Assembly (NCBI GenBank): GCA_037176725.1
Contig: JAZBRS010000020.1
Coordinates: 59,114,001 to 59,178,000 of the forward strand
Source: Posidonia oceanica
Taxonomy: Eukaryota > Streptophyta > Magnoliopsida > Alismatales > Posidoniaceae
Length of the DNA: 64,000 bases
Direction of reading: 5' to 3'
The notes under the pieces are model-generated. The model was not told the DNA's origin. It did no database searches and worked only from the letters and a program-made list of their open reading frames with translations. Positions 42,375 to 54,055 of this stretch are shown here, in pieces (the first letter of the stretch is position 1; each line of letters begins with the position of its first letter). The translations under genes and the position numbers were made by a program.

Positions 42375-43220
42375 GACTCGGTTGCAGCAGCGGCTGCTCC
42401 GCCCCCTTCGGCTCACCTCCCGTCCACTCCACCGCCTCCCCGCACTTACTACCCATCCCCTCTTGCACTCCAGCCCATCCACTACCTTCCAAGGCCGAGT
42501 TACTACACTTACTACCCATCTTTTCTTCCTCAGCCCCATTTCTGCTCTCTCCGCCCTCACTGCCAATAGCCACTCCTATCAGCCACTACTGTGACTTTGC
42601 CGGCCGTCTGACAAGCCCCTGCCCCTCGCTTGACATCCCTTATGCCTCCCCTTCAACCACAACCTCTGCCACTGCCTGCAAAGCCCGCAATTTCGCCTGC
42701 AACCCACTACCAATGCACTTGAACCCATGCACCATTGCAACAAAACAGCCCCCTTCTTCTCATTCCAGCAATGACCACACTTGCGAGAGAAAGAATTCAA
42801 CCACTCCAGAGCGAAGAGTGAAGATCCATCTCCGTCCTCGACCTTTCGTCGACCTCTCCGATGCCTCCAGCTGGCCGTGCGACCTCGCCGGAGTGAGCTC
42901 TGCCACTACTTCCGCAGCGCCGGTGATGAAGGTCAAACCGCTGTTCCAGGCCGCGAAAAGGTTAGCCACCCATCCCTTAGGCTCATGCATGTTAGTGTGA
43001 TTGTTTCCCCATGCTTTCCATGTGCTTTTGCACTGCACACACCCCTCCATTTCTTGGTTTTCCGGCGGTGAGGAGGAGGTGGGTGGAGCTATCCACCTGG
43101 CTAATCTTGGCACCAAGCATACCACCATGCTTGTTGTCAACCACTCTTGCTTATTAGCAAGCTTTCTTGGAGTTTTGGATCGTTTTGACAGCCTTGCTTG
43201 GCTGGAATGATCTTTAGTGT

Positions 43221-44590
43221 GTTGGACGCCCAAGCTGGTGTGTCCAACGTTGGACGCGGCAATGGCCAACGTCCAACACCCTGTTTTGCCTCCTTTTCTT
43301 TTGCTTTTGCTTTGATGCTTTCCATGCTCTACTGTGGTTTGTTTCTGTGAGTCTGTGCTACATGCCTCCTTTACACGCTTTCAAATGCTATGCCATGCCT
43401 GCTCCTTGGTTTTGATCCTAGTTTAGACTATTTTTGCATGCTTTAGGTCTGTTTGTTATCTGCCTGCGTTGGACGCCTGGGTGAGCCGCGTCCAACGTTG
43501 GACGCATGTCTGTTGGTCCTATCTTGCTGCCATGCTTGTACCTTGCCTCTTTTTGATGTCCATGCATGATCTGTGTATGCTTAGAGATGCCTGGCCCCTA
43601 TGGCAGCCATGCTTAGGCTTGCTAATGCCCTCTTAAGTTGCATGCTTTCCTTTTCTTGGGTTTTTATCTTTTATTCCTATGCATGCTCTTACCTTTTTGT
43701 TTCTCATGGATTAAATGCTTGGTGAATGCTTCTTTCCTGTTCAGGCATGTCTTCAGTAGTTTGCATGCATGTTAATGGGGTTTAGAGCTGAGCTCCCCCT
43801 TTAGTGCAGGTGAGTTTGCATGCTGCAAGTGTTGGACGCCGAGGACTTCAGCGTCCAATGTTGGACACTGCTGTCTCCGGCGTCTAATGGCCCTGCTCCT
43901 CTGTCTTGTTTCTTTTAGCTTGCACGACGCTCTGATCTTTCTTGTTTACATGATTCCTGCGTTTATATGCTTGCTTAGCTTCCTTTGCAATTGCTCCATA
44001 GCTTTCTTAGATCATATGCTTTTTTTATGCAAGCTCTTGTGTGTTTGTGCCTCCCAGGGTGTTGTACGTTGCTGTTCCAAGCGTCCAACATTGGACGCCG
44101 GTTCAGCTCACGTCCAACGCTCTGGTTGAGCTTTATGCCTGGCACAAGTTGCAGATGGTAAGTTTCTTGGTTTCTTATGCCTCCTATGCTTGCATGCTCA
44201 GTCTATGCTTATCCCCAGTAGCCCAAATGCATGTTCCTAATTTTTAATTATCTTCTGTATGCTTATTTCTCTTGTTTTCCTCTGGCTTGTGTTGGATGCC
44301 AGCCTCTCTAGCGTCTAATGTTGGATGCCATGCTCACGGGCGTCCAACACCCTGCTTGCTTTGATTCTTGATCTTAGCTTGCCCCTCTGCTCTGAATCTG
44401 CTTTTGTTCTTCTGCCCTATTAGCCCTACATGTCATGCACCCATTTAGCTGTATTTCTGCATCTGCATTGCATCCATATAGCTAGAATGCATTCTTGTTC
44501 AAAAGTTGCATGTTGTCTACCTCCAGCAGGTGTTGGACGCCAGCAATGGCAGCGTCCAACGTTGGACGCCGCTGTGGCCAGCGTCCAATG
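43221..44590. repeat. Five further paired modules plus one shortened pair along the B 5' LTR
   Basis: Pairs at 43221-43277, 43829-43888, 44060-44119, 44290-44352 and 44531-44590, and a shortened one at 43467-43505. Each is GTTGGACGC..GCGTCCAAC repeated twice back to back (stem 9-11 bp, loop 7-11 nt), spaced about 220-380 bp apart by T-rich sequence. Confidence 0.85.
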
Positions 44591-45039
44591 CTTGCAGTTG
44601 GCAAGATTTGATTTTTAAAACGCTGACTTGATTTCGTTCGCCGTTTTCTGTATTTTATTACTCCTAGTACCTACTGCAACTCCCATGCATGCTGCCTGAC
44701 CCCTGTTTTGGCTTTGCACCTCGCCTTTGCATCGTTTTCTACACTTTCGCCACATTTTCCGCACTTTTGCACCATTTTCCGCACCTGCTTTGGTTTATAT
44801 CTTGCATGTCATTTGCATTGCCTGGTTTTCCCTGCAGTTTTGTTTTATCGCCTACATCTGCATTAGGGCTGTGATGTTTACTGCCTAGGAGTTCTCACGA
44901 ACCAGGTTTCGCCCAGTTCGAAACACTAGCAGCGTTGCTGAGCACATAGATAGCACGTTTATTTCCCATGCATAGCAAGCAGACATTCCTTGCATTTAGG
45001 CATTAGACTAGCACTTCCCTGCATTAGCGCACGAGATTG

Positions 45040-45155
45040 CCTAAGAAAGACCGACTCTCGGACGTATCGGGGGTGCCTAACACCTTCCCCGTGCGTAATA
45101 GGAGTCCTTGCCCTTTCTCTTAGCCCACATCGACCTTTCCCTCATCCTAGGCTCG
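45040..45155 (+). other. Conserved LTR block, copy in B
   Basis: AAGAAAGACCGACTCTCGG, GGGTGCCTAACACCTTCCC and GGAGTCCTTGCCC, as in C, D and E. Confidence 0.75.
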
Positions 45156-45448
45156 AGTCATAGCATAGTATAGCATTAGCATCACATCGCATTGCATCCC
45201 TTTGCCCCCTCTTTGCATCAGGTTTTGCATGTCTTTTCATGCTTTACCCTTGGTTTTCCCTGTCTCCCAATTCAATAGACCTGGTGGCGACTCCGATTTG
45301 TCTTATCTTCTCTTTTTTCTTCTTTTGCCAGTGTTTCCTAGTCGAGTTTCTTCCCTCGGATCCTGCCGCATATAGTGAGCCTATTTCGATCAGTGCACGC
45401 GAGCTTTTGGCATCGTGCATGGACGATTAGAATTCAGGATTACTACAG

Positions 45449-45466
45449 TGGCGACTCCACTGGGGA
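45449..45466 (+). other. Element B primer binding site (tRNA-Arg)
   Basis: TGGCGACTCCACTGGGGA, one base after the LTR end. It differs at one position from the complement of plant tRNA-Arg(ACG) as I recall it. Confidence 0.8.
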
Positions 45467-46617
45467 GCTTGTACTCGGGCTTTCGTCTTGGCCTTCTCGC
45501 CGCTTGCTTTCGTGTTTTGCTTGCCTTTTGCTTCCGCTTGCCTTACCTGCTTACCTGCCTGCTTGTTTATTTACCTGCTTTATGCCATGATTGCTTGAGC
45601 TGCTTTATTTACCTGCATCACATGTCTAAATACTTGCTTGGCACACCATGCATGCCTTTTGAATGATGAATGCTCTCTTTTACACCAATGCAATGCCACT
45701 ACACATGCTATGCATACTTGCCTTTTGCTATGATAAGTGTTTTTTCCTTCACTATCATGCTCACAGCACTAGCACATACTATGCGCATGCCTTTTGCAAT
45801 GATTTGTGCTGCTTGCTTCCCATGTTTGGGTGATTTTCTTCCCCTTTTGCATTAAGCCTAAGGACAATTAGAGACTGATTGCTTCCCCCATGGCTAACTA
45901 AAAACAGCAAGTAAAAAGAACCTCTAGGAGCAACTAGAGACTGCAACACATCTGCACCCCTTTGAGTTAATAAAATGCGCAAGATAAACGCGAAGCATTT
46001 GCATAAAGCATCATGTAGGGCATGCATTCTTCTCATCTAAGTCCACCTACAGTTTGAGAAGGATAATCCCGGTCTCTTGCCCCCAATGCTTTGGCAAGGT
46101 GTAAGTAGATCGGTCTGTCCCCCTTTGTCAGGGGGTCGCGTCGGTGTTAGTGGAGGGTACCACCCATGCTTCTGGCAGGGTCAAGGCCACCTACGCACCA
46201 CTACGTCACCACCTGAGCTTTGGGCCAGGATTAAGACATGGGGCCTACTTTTTCTAGCCTGAGTCAGTGACCCATACACCCATGAGCATTCGAAGTAGAC
46301 TACCTACTAGGACACCCTAGAATGGTGAGGGAGAGCATGCTAGAAAGCATACGTCTGCATTCATGTCATACATCAAAGCACTTGCATTTTTACTTTCGGG
46401 TTCTAATCCCTTGTTATTTGCTTGCCTTTCACGCAGAGGTCAGTAAGCGAGTTCCTTAGCTAGAACTTGAGTGCCTTCTCTTACTGACACCCCTGTTGCG
46501 ACCCCTACTTCCGATCATCCCCTTCCGAGCTACTTCGCCTTAGCAAATATAGCTTTTCCTAGGATTCGCCCTCTTGCCCCCTCTCGTAGCCCTGTGATCA
46601 CCCATTCTCGGTCAGCG
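45467..46617 (+). other. Element B leader with conserved block at 46018-46330
   Basis: T/C-rich leader, a diverged pair of ~70-bp repeats (45690-45800), then the ~300-bp block strongly conserved with 10414-10690 of element C (GAGAAGGATAATCCCGGTCT, ATCGGTCTGTCCCCC, GGCAGGGTCAAGGCCAC). No gene. Confidence 0.65.
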
Positions 46618-48828
46618 ATGGCCCAGTTTGTTGGTGATTCCCAGGTCCTTGTTGCCCCAGAGGTGACCCCTCTTTCGGTCCCTTCGGCTCCCGCATTGAC
46701 CCCCACTGTGCCAACGTCTCCTTCTCTGGTACAGCTGCCTCTCCTATTTTGTGGGGCAGTGGCAGGCTCCGCCGGACCCGATTGCCGAGACTATCTTGGT
46801 AACCGCCGCCCGCACTCTTGAAACACCACTGACTCCTCCTTCTCAGGGTAATGTCACTTTTGACACCCACCCTACTGTGGCGAATCTTGCCTTAGGACCT
46901 TCGCCTCATGGACAATCTATGTCCCAACCGCTTGATTCTGCTCCCCCGCCGATCCTGCAACTCAGCATACCTACTGACGAGTCCCTTGAGATGCAGTATC
47001 AACAGCTGATGGAGACTGCCCAGAGACTACAGGGTATGGCTTTATCTCTTCGCCCATCATTCACTCCTGTTGCTCTCAAGGCTTTGCTGCGACTTGCTCT
47101 CACGTCGCCGGCATTCCCTTCTGCTCCTCGCCTAGACCATTGCCTCAGCTACTCACTGCTCAGGCGATGGGGGCTCAGCTTCCGCCTCTTGCATATGCAC
47201 AACACCCTGCACAGCATCCTCCTCTAGCACCTGGTGGCCAATCCTTGGGACTGGTCAGAGCGCAATATCCCTCTGACCCATAGCCCGGCACCATGCCGGT
47301 GCAGCAGCTGACGCTCTAGCACTCTGCATCACCTATCACTCAACATGCTAGTTATTCCTACCCCCTGCATCAGCAATACCCTACCCCTGCATACATGCCA
47401 GCACACACAACACACCTGCATGGATACGCCACCCATCCCGTCGCTCCACCAGGCGATGTGATGGTAGACCCACAGGAGCACCTTGGTGCGTCCTATACGG
47501 TGTATGTGGCCCCTGCCCCTGCTGTACCACCTCCTTTGGCAGCAGCTCCAGAATCCAACGATGACAAGTTCGCCGTTCTGGAGAAAGCGCTTTGACATGT
47601 GCAGGGTACAGACCACCAGTCTTACCAGTTCCGGGACCTCTATTACTTCCCAAAGGCGGTGCTCCCACCGAGGTTCCGCATCCCAATTTTTGAGAAATAC
47701 AATAGTAGAGGCTGTCCAATAGCACACCTAAAGGCATACTACGAAGATCTCGCTCAGCTCCAGGCTGACGAGAGGTTGCTAATCTGCTTGTTCTAGAAAA
47801 GTCTAAGCGGCCCTGCGCTCAAGTGGTTCACCTCACTTGATATGGCCAGCATCAAGACATGGAACGACCTCAACCAGGTGTTCCTGGGACAATATTCCTT
47901 CAACCTGGACCTGGTCCCTAAGTGTGCGGACCTGGTCGCAACAAAGCAGAACCTTGGCGAGCCGTTTGGGGAGTATGTCGGCCACTGGCGTGCACTCGCT
48001 TCGCAGGTTCGAGACGGACCCTCTGATGAGGAGTCCCTCGAGATTGTGATCGGGGGTGCGCGACCCGCTGTCGGGGCTCTACTCAGCATTCAACCTGTCA
48101 CAACCTTCACTGCACTGATTCGAGCTGGCACAAGCGTGGAGAGTTCGCTACGGAGTGGCAACTTCCAGGTGCTCTCTGCGTTTGCCAAGCAAGCCACCAC
48201 CAGTAGCAACAGCAACAACACCAGCAGCAATACCAGTGGTACCACCAGCAGCAATACCAGTGGTACCACCAGCAGCCAGCCCAAGAAGAAAGACACGCCG
48301 AAGCCCGCTGTTGCTTACGTCGACCCCGCGCCCGTGCCTGTTCAGCTGGCGGTTCGGCTTCCCCCGAATCAAGTAGTATACGCACCAGCACCTAGGGCAT
48401 CTCCTACACCACAAATCACCACCACCGCCCAACCAGTGTATCCTGCCGCACCGGTCCTGCAAGCGCAGCCCCTGGGCCAAAGGCGACTGCGGTGTCAATT
48501 CACCCCACTGGTGGAGCCATTGAGCGCCGTCCTCCCCAAGGTTGCAACATTTCTAAGGTTTCCCGAGGCTCGCCCGCTACCAAATCCACTTCCGCATTGG
48601 CTTAAGGTGCACCTTTTTTGCGACTTTCATCGAGCCGTAGGGCACTCGACGAACAGTTGCCTCACTTTGCGGGACGCCATCCAGAATCTGATCGAATCGG
48701 AAACGATTACGATCCACACGCATGAGGCACTTGCATCTGCTCCTTCATCAGCATCAGCCCCTGCACAAGCTTTAGCCCCCCTCATCCCAGCATCATCCAC
48801 CAGCCCCTCCCGGAGCATCGCAATCTAG
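46618..48828 (+). pseudogene. gag: Element B gag
   Basis: The likely start is ATG 46618, two bases after GCG; I find no better one. The N-terminal Pro/Ser-rich segment changes frame near 46750 and again near 47110. From there one frame (with TGA 47593 and TAG 47794) carries the Retrotrans_gag core: PPRFRIPIFEKYNSRGCP, HLKAYYEDLAQL, then LSGPALKWFTSL and WNDLNQVFLGQYSFN. An Asn/Ser/Thr repeat (48200-48280) and PKK spacer follow. At about 48618 comes CDFHRAVGHSTNSCLTLRD, a CxxH...GH....C zinc-knuckle-like motif. The frame ends TAG 48826. It would be the capsid/nucleocapsid precursor. Confidence 0.85.
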
Positions 48829-48884
48829 AAGGCACGGGGACCTCGGGAATCTACTCTCTCTCCCGCTTCGGGCCTGCTACGTCT

Positions 48885-50330
48885 TTGGTAGACCCCTCCG
48901 AGCTCATTCATGATGTCTCGGAGCCCTTTCCACTCTCTCCTTATCGTGCGGCTATTGCCAGCTCTGAGTCGAGAGTCCATATGATCCGACCGCGTGCCAG
49001 GCCGGGGCGCTCTACCACTTGCCCTACCATGCATCCTCATGCCCCTGCCCCTGTACACCTTCAAGCTAGACCGCAGACCCAAACCCCTGCCTCCTATTTA
49101 GGTAGGCCCCCAGTCAGCCTGTTAGCTAGGTCTCAGCCAGGGCCCCCAACAACCTACTAGCATCAGCACCCTTCTCCCTATCACCCAGCCAATCCCACTG
49201 TAGCCCCTCTTGTGCTCACAACACAGGCCCCTGCAGTTATTGATTTAACCCGGGACCCCCATCGCGTGCCCTACAACTATGCCATGGAAACGTGCGCTGA
49301 AGTCACGCGATCGGGGAGGGTATACCAGCCTGTAGCATCGGTGGTAAGGCTCAGCCGTCCAGCACTCGCAGCACCCCCACTAGCAAGCTAACCCGCAGCA
49401 CCCCCAGCATCAAGCCAACCCCCTGCACCTTGCCCGGTAGAGCCAACTCCCAAAGCACCCCCTCCTATCACCAGAAAGCCGCACCACAAAACCAACATTA
49501 CCTCCCAGCTTAGGAGGGTTAAAGTCGATATTTCCATTTGGGACCTTATACATTCCTCTTCTGAACACCATGAGGCTTTTCTCCGAGTGTTCCAAGCAGC
49601 TTGTGTGTCCCAAGCTATAGAACCCGCGGCCCTGGAAACCATGGTTGGCGTCATCGTGGATCCTCAAATCATCTCTTTCACGAGCGATGAACTACCTCCG
49701 GCGAGGATTAATCATAACCAACCCTTGTTTGTCACGGTGCAATACAAAAACTTTCGCATTCCCCTATCGCTGGTTGATAACAGGTCAGACCTTAAGGTCT
49801 GTCCGTTGCGCACTGCAACCAGGCTCGGATTCAAAGCCGAGGATATCACCCCGGCGATAAAGGGAATGACAGCTTTTGACAATACTCACCATGACACTCT
49901 AGGGATTTTGATTATTCCTCTGATCATTGGCCTGGTCACGTTCGATGTGGAATTCTACATTGTTGACTTGGAGCCAAACTTTAACTTCTTGCTTGGGCGC
50001 CCTTGGCTCCACAAGCATCAGGCCATCCCCTCGACCTTCCACCGCATGATCAAGTTTCTCCACGGCGATGATGTTATCCTTGTAATGGCAGAAAACTTCG
50101 AGAAGGAGCAGATTGAGGCGGTTGCACCCATCTCTTCGCAGACTGTCCCATTTGACCCTAAGCTTTCAGCTACCTTGTATCGAGTTAATCAGTGTGAGCT
50201 GGTTAGCTTTATACCTGATCTTGAACGTGTCAACTCCTTGGCCGTCCACAGTAACCCCTTCCAGATGGTCGAAAATGTCTGTCACAGGTGGGGCTATGTC
50301 AAGGGAACGCCGCTTGGGCGATACGGCTAG
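48885..50330 (+). pseudogene. pro: Element B protease with its upstream linker
   Basis: The frame differs from gag. The linker includes a VTRSGRVYQP motif and VDISIWDLIHSSSEHHEALF, the segment that normally precedes Tat protease. The protease core (49587-50330) has FVTVQYKNFRIPLSLV, then DNRS where the active site is DNGS or DTGA: the glycine is Arg (near 49776-49787). FNFLLGRPWLHKHQAIPST and FHRMIKF close the domain. TAG 49159, TAG 49390 and TAG 50328 break the frame. With Gly to Arg next to the catalytic Asp it is probably inactive. Confidence 0.8.
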
Positions 50331-50420
50331 GGAATCGCTGAGCCGATCAGAGCAGCAGAGCGAAGAGATTCTGAAGGTCTCGGATATGACCTACAGTCCA
50401 ACAAAGACAGTTGCATGCAG
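50262..50420 (+). pseudogene. Element B G-patch region
   Basis: Same frame as the protease: HRWGYVKGTPLGRYG, a TAG at 50328, then GIAEPIRAAERRDSEGLGYD. The GY..G..LG...G...P......GLGY spacing is that of G-patch domains and matches element A (19967-20089). Confidence 0.65.
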
Positions 50421-51911
50421 CTTAAGGATCAGAGGATGGCTATCCCACAGGACCTCACTAATTTCACCAATGTAGGTATCCTGGATTCAGGTAGCAGTGA
50501 GGCCCCAGCACAGCAGGCGTTATGCCCAAGCTCTCCGCTGTCGGCAGAAGAATGGGTCTGCATTGAGGACTACTACACAAATGAGAAGGAGTCTGGCATA
50601 GTTGAGGCAGCCCCAACCAGCAATAAGGATCAGCTCAGCGTGGCAACGTCTCGGTCAGTTTGCTCGGCACTCACTAGTACAGTAGCAGAATTGGTAGGCC
50701 CTAGGGTGGGGTTGACTGTTTCTCCACTTCCTGCAGCTTCACCAAAGTCACCAACAACCGCAGCTGCAGCGCCAGTGTAAAAAGCATGCCCTCCGGAGTC
50801 ATCCAACAGTCAGCTTGTGGCTGCAGCCACGCTAGCATGGAAGTCACCTTCTCTGACGGCACAATCAGTCGGATCAGACGACAACGTGACTCGGCCCACA
50901 TCATCGACAACGCCACAAGCAAGCCAGGCGGCTCTGTCAGGCACACCGCTGTCAGCTTCAGTAGATCTTGCTATGCGGAAGATTCTCGCCGCTACTACTG
51001 GGAGACCACCACTGTCACCCACGGGCACCGGTGCTTCATTCCCAAGCATGGCGGCCCAACCATTGGCCCCACAGAAGAGCAGTTGTACCTCCCTTCCAGT
51101 AGCAGCAGTGACCCTGGCAACCTACCCAGCAGCAGCGAAACAAGTACCCCAAGCAGCAGAAAGCCCAGCAGTCGAGCCAAGACTGGCTGCAAGGCCGGCA
51201 GTCGCTTATTACATCGACTCACCCTCGGATGAGGAGGGAGGAGCGGCTGTAGATGCTCAGATTGATTTCTCAATGGGAGACTTGGAGTAGTTGTTCCAGG
51301 AGCAGCTTGCGTCGCTGGTGCAGGACGTTGCAGAGCATGAGACTACATAGAAGAAGGGGAAGGCCGTGGCCACAGATCCCTCTATCATGGTCCTAGATGA
51401 AGATCTAGCGGTCGAGGCACCCACTAGACCAGATGAGCTGATCACCCTGCAGCCAGAGGGTGGGTCTAGATGGTTTGTGCAGTGCATGCCACACTTAGGC
51501 AATGCGGCAGGCGGTAGTACCCTGATTAGCCACCAACCTGATATATCCTTGGCGAGCACACCGGAACATGCAGAGGAAGTGACAGCGCAGCAGATACCAA
51601 TGGTATTAGCACCACAAGCAGCACCAGTAGCACCGCAAGTAGTAGCATTAGCACAACATGCACCAGTAGCAGCACAACATGCACAAGCAATAGCCCAGCA
51701 GGCACCAACAGCATAGCAGCAAGCAGTAGCACATGCAACCCCTGCACAGTAAGTAGTAGCACAGTTAGCCTCGGCACAGGCAGCAGTAGAGTCAGAGCAG
51801 GCCGAGCCAACCGAGGAGTTTGCCAGGACAGAGGTCGCGCATCGAGGGTATAAAAACACTCGGGTAAGCGTGACCATCCTGAAGCGTCACTAGGGCCAAG
51901 CAGCGGAACAC
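50421..51911 (+). pseudogene. Element B linker between protease and RT
   Basis: In the RT frame (50415-50780, 50817-51290, 51366-51716 open) with several TAG/TAA stops. It is Ala/Ser/Pro-rich, with a Gln/Ala-rich run (AQHAPVAAQHAQAIAQQAP) where CAG codons have repeatedly become TAG (51714, 51750). No domain recognised; probably a disordered spacer of the polyprotein. Confidence 0.6.
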
Positions 51912-53196
51912 TTGCACTCCTTCGATATCTTAGACCCCACCTTTAAGAAAGAGATCCTCTCGGAGCTTATTGCATACGGAGAAGAGGATGATGCAGGCGA
52001 AGATGAGAATGATGAACCATCGCCTAAGTTCCGGCCCCACGACGATGATCCAGAAGGCCCCAACCTTTGTGTCGAAGAGGAGACAGAGGTTGTCAACATC
52101 GGCACAGCAGAAGAAGTCAGAGAGGTCCGCATTAGCGCACTTCTGTCGCCCCAGGCTAGAGCAGAATTCATCGCATTCTTGATGGAGTATGCGGATGTCT
52201 TCGCCTGGAGCTACGAGGATATGGTTGGCCTCGACATTGAGATAGTTGTGCACAACCTGCCTTTGGACCCAGACGCAAAGCCAGTAAAGCAAGAGTTGAG
52301 GCGATGGCGACCGCAGTGGCTACTCATGATCAAGGAGGAGATCATGAAGCAGCACAATGTCAATTTCCTCAAGGTCATCCTTTACCCTGAGTGGCTTGCA
52401 AACATTGTGCCAGTGACCAAGAAGGATGGACGAGTCCGCATGTGCATCGACTACCAGAACCTGAACAAGGCGAGTCCCAAGGATGACTTCCCATTGCCTC
52501 ACATTGACATCCTAGTCGACAACACTGCAGGGCACAAGATGCTCTCCTTTATGGACGGCTTCTCTGGCTATAACTAGATTAGAATGGCAGAGGAGGATAT
52601 GGAGAAAACATCCTTCATCACCCCTTAGAGTGTCTTCTGCTACCAAGTTATGCCATTTGGGTTGAAAAATGCTGGCGCAACCTATCAGAGGGCCATGACT
52701 GCACTTTTCCACGACCTCATGCATCAAGAAGTTGAGGTCTACGTAAATGATATGATTGCCAAGACCAAAGAGCCTGAGGATCGCCTTGCCTGTTTAAGGA
52801 AGCTCTTTGACCGCTTGCGAAAGTACAAGCTGCGCATTAACCCCAGCAAATGCGTATTCAGGGTATCTTCTGGCAAGCTCCTGGGCTACATCGTTAGCCA
52901 AAGGGGGATTGAAGTGGACCCGATGAAGGCAAAAGCCATCGTGGACATGCCACCGCCCAGGACAAAGAAAGAAGTCCAAGGCCTGCTCGGACGCCTGTAG
53001 TATATCAGTCGGTTCATTGCACAGCTCACGCCTATATGCGAACTGATCTTCAAGCTCCTAAAGAAAAATGCACAGATTAACTGGAGCGATGAGTGCCAAG
53101 CTGCCTTTGACAAGATCAAACAGCATCTGACCAAGCCTCCTGTTTTGGTCCCTCCCACGCTAGGAAGACCTCTACTTCTCTACCACGCAGCATTCC
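51912..53196 (+). pseudogene. pol (RT): Element B reverse transcriptase (catalytic Asp to Asn)
   Basis: YPEWLANIVPVTKKDG, CIDYQNLNKASPKDDFPLP, FMDGFSGYN, FGLKNAGATYQRAM and LGYIVSQRGIEVDP mark the RT. The catalytic YVDD reads YVND at 52740-52751 (GAT to AAT), which removes a metal-binding Asp. TAG replaces Gln or Trp at 52575 (GYN-stop-IRM), 52626 (TP-stop) and 52998 (GRL-stop-YIS). A frameshift near 53180 leads to the RNaseH frame. Confidence 0.88.
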
Positions 53197-54055
53197 ATGG
53201 GCGCCGTCCTGGGTCAGCATGATGAATCTGGTAGAAAGGAGCATGCAATTTACTACCTGAGCAAGAAATTTAATGATTGCGAAGCCAGGTATAGCACAAT
53301 GGAGAAGACCTGCTTATCCCTCTTCTGGGCTGCACAGAAGCTGAGGCACTACATGATGGCATACCCAGTCCGGCTTCTATGCCGACATGATCCCATCAAG
53401 TTCTTCTTCCAGAAGCCAGCAATGGTAGGTAGATGCATCAAGTGGCAGGTACTGTTGTCTCAGTACGACATCACCTTTGTCACGCAGCGAGCCATGAAGG
53501 GCCAAGCCATGGCAGATCACCTTGCAGACTTCCCTTTGCCTGAATACCAGCCTCTCCAGACGCAGTTCCTGGATGAGGACATCCTCTTTGCAATGGAAGA
53601 CTTTGAGGGAGACCCTGAAGACTTAGAGCATTGGCAGTTGTATTTTGATGGCGCTGTCAACAAGAAGGGTCGAGGCATAGGCGCAGTACTGACCATGCCA
53701 CAGGGGCAGATGATCCCCTTTGCAAGGAAGCTGACCTTCAAATGCACTAATAATGAAGCAGAGTATGCAGCATGCATTCTGGGATTGAAGGTCGCGCTCG
53801 AACATGAGGCGCAGAAGCTACATGTGCACGACGATGCGATGCTGGTGATTTCCCAAGTGAATGGCAACTAGAGAACAAAGGATCCAAAGCTTGTGCCATA
53901 TCACGAACACCTGCTGAAGCTAATAGAAGCAAGCATCCACTTCTCGTACATGAATAGGGCAAGGAATGCATACGTAGATGCACTAGCAACCTTGGCATCC
54001 TGGCTCAGTATACCTGAAGACCGAGCAGTGGACAGCCTGCGCATTGCATGAGCAT
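53197..54055 (+). pseudogene. pol (RNH-aRNH): Element B RNase H and archaeal-type RNase H
   Basis: The first RNH has MGAVLGQHDESG, AIYYLSKKFNDCEARYS, FWAAQKLRHYMMAYPV and KGQAMADHLADFPLP. The second begins WQLYFDGAVNKKGRGIGAVL, followed by CTNNEAEYAACILGLKVALE. The third acidic position reads VHDDAMLVISQVNG (GDS in relatives), so Ser may be lost. TAG 53869 splits it before NAYVDALATLA, the last acidic motif. A dual RNH places B in Tat, like A. Confidence 0.82.

Larger units (their letters stand above)
42068..45447 (+). repeat. Element B 5' LTR (3380 bp)
   Basis: It has a TGTAG...CTACA terminal inverted repeat. Contents: C-rich U3 (42370-42960), hairpin modules at 42288-42374 (three), 43221-43277, about 43467-43505 (one and a half), 43829-43888, 44060-44119, 44290-44352 and 44531-44590, a TTTATATC possible TATA near 44795, and the conserved GGTGCCTAACACC block (45040-45155). 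The end abuts the PBS with one base between. Confidence 0.9.

Noticed and set aside
48107..48498. Trp/Cys- and Val/Leu-rich minus-strand frames
   Set aside because: Complement of the Asn/Ser/Thr repeat in gag of element B.
51257..51877. 206-codon minus-strand frame rich in Ala/Cys
   Set aside because: Shadow of the Gln/Ala-rich polyprotein linker of element B.
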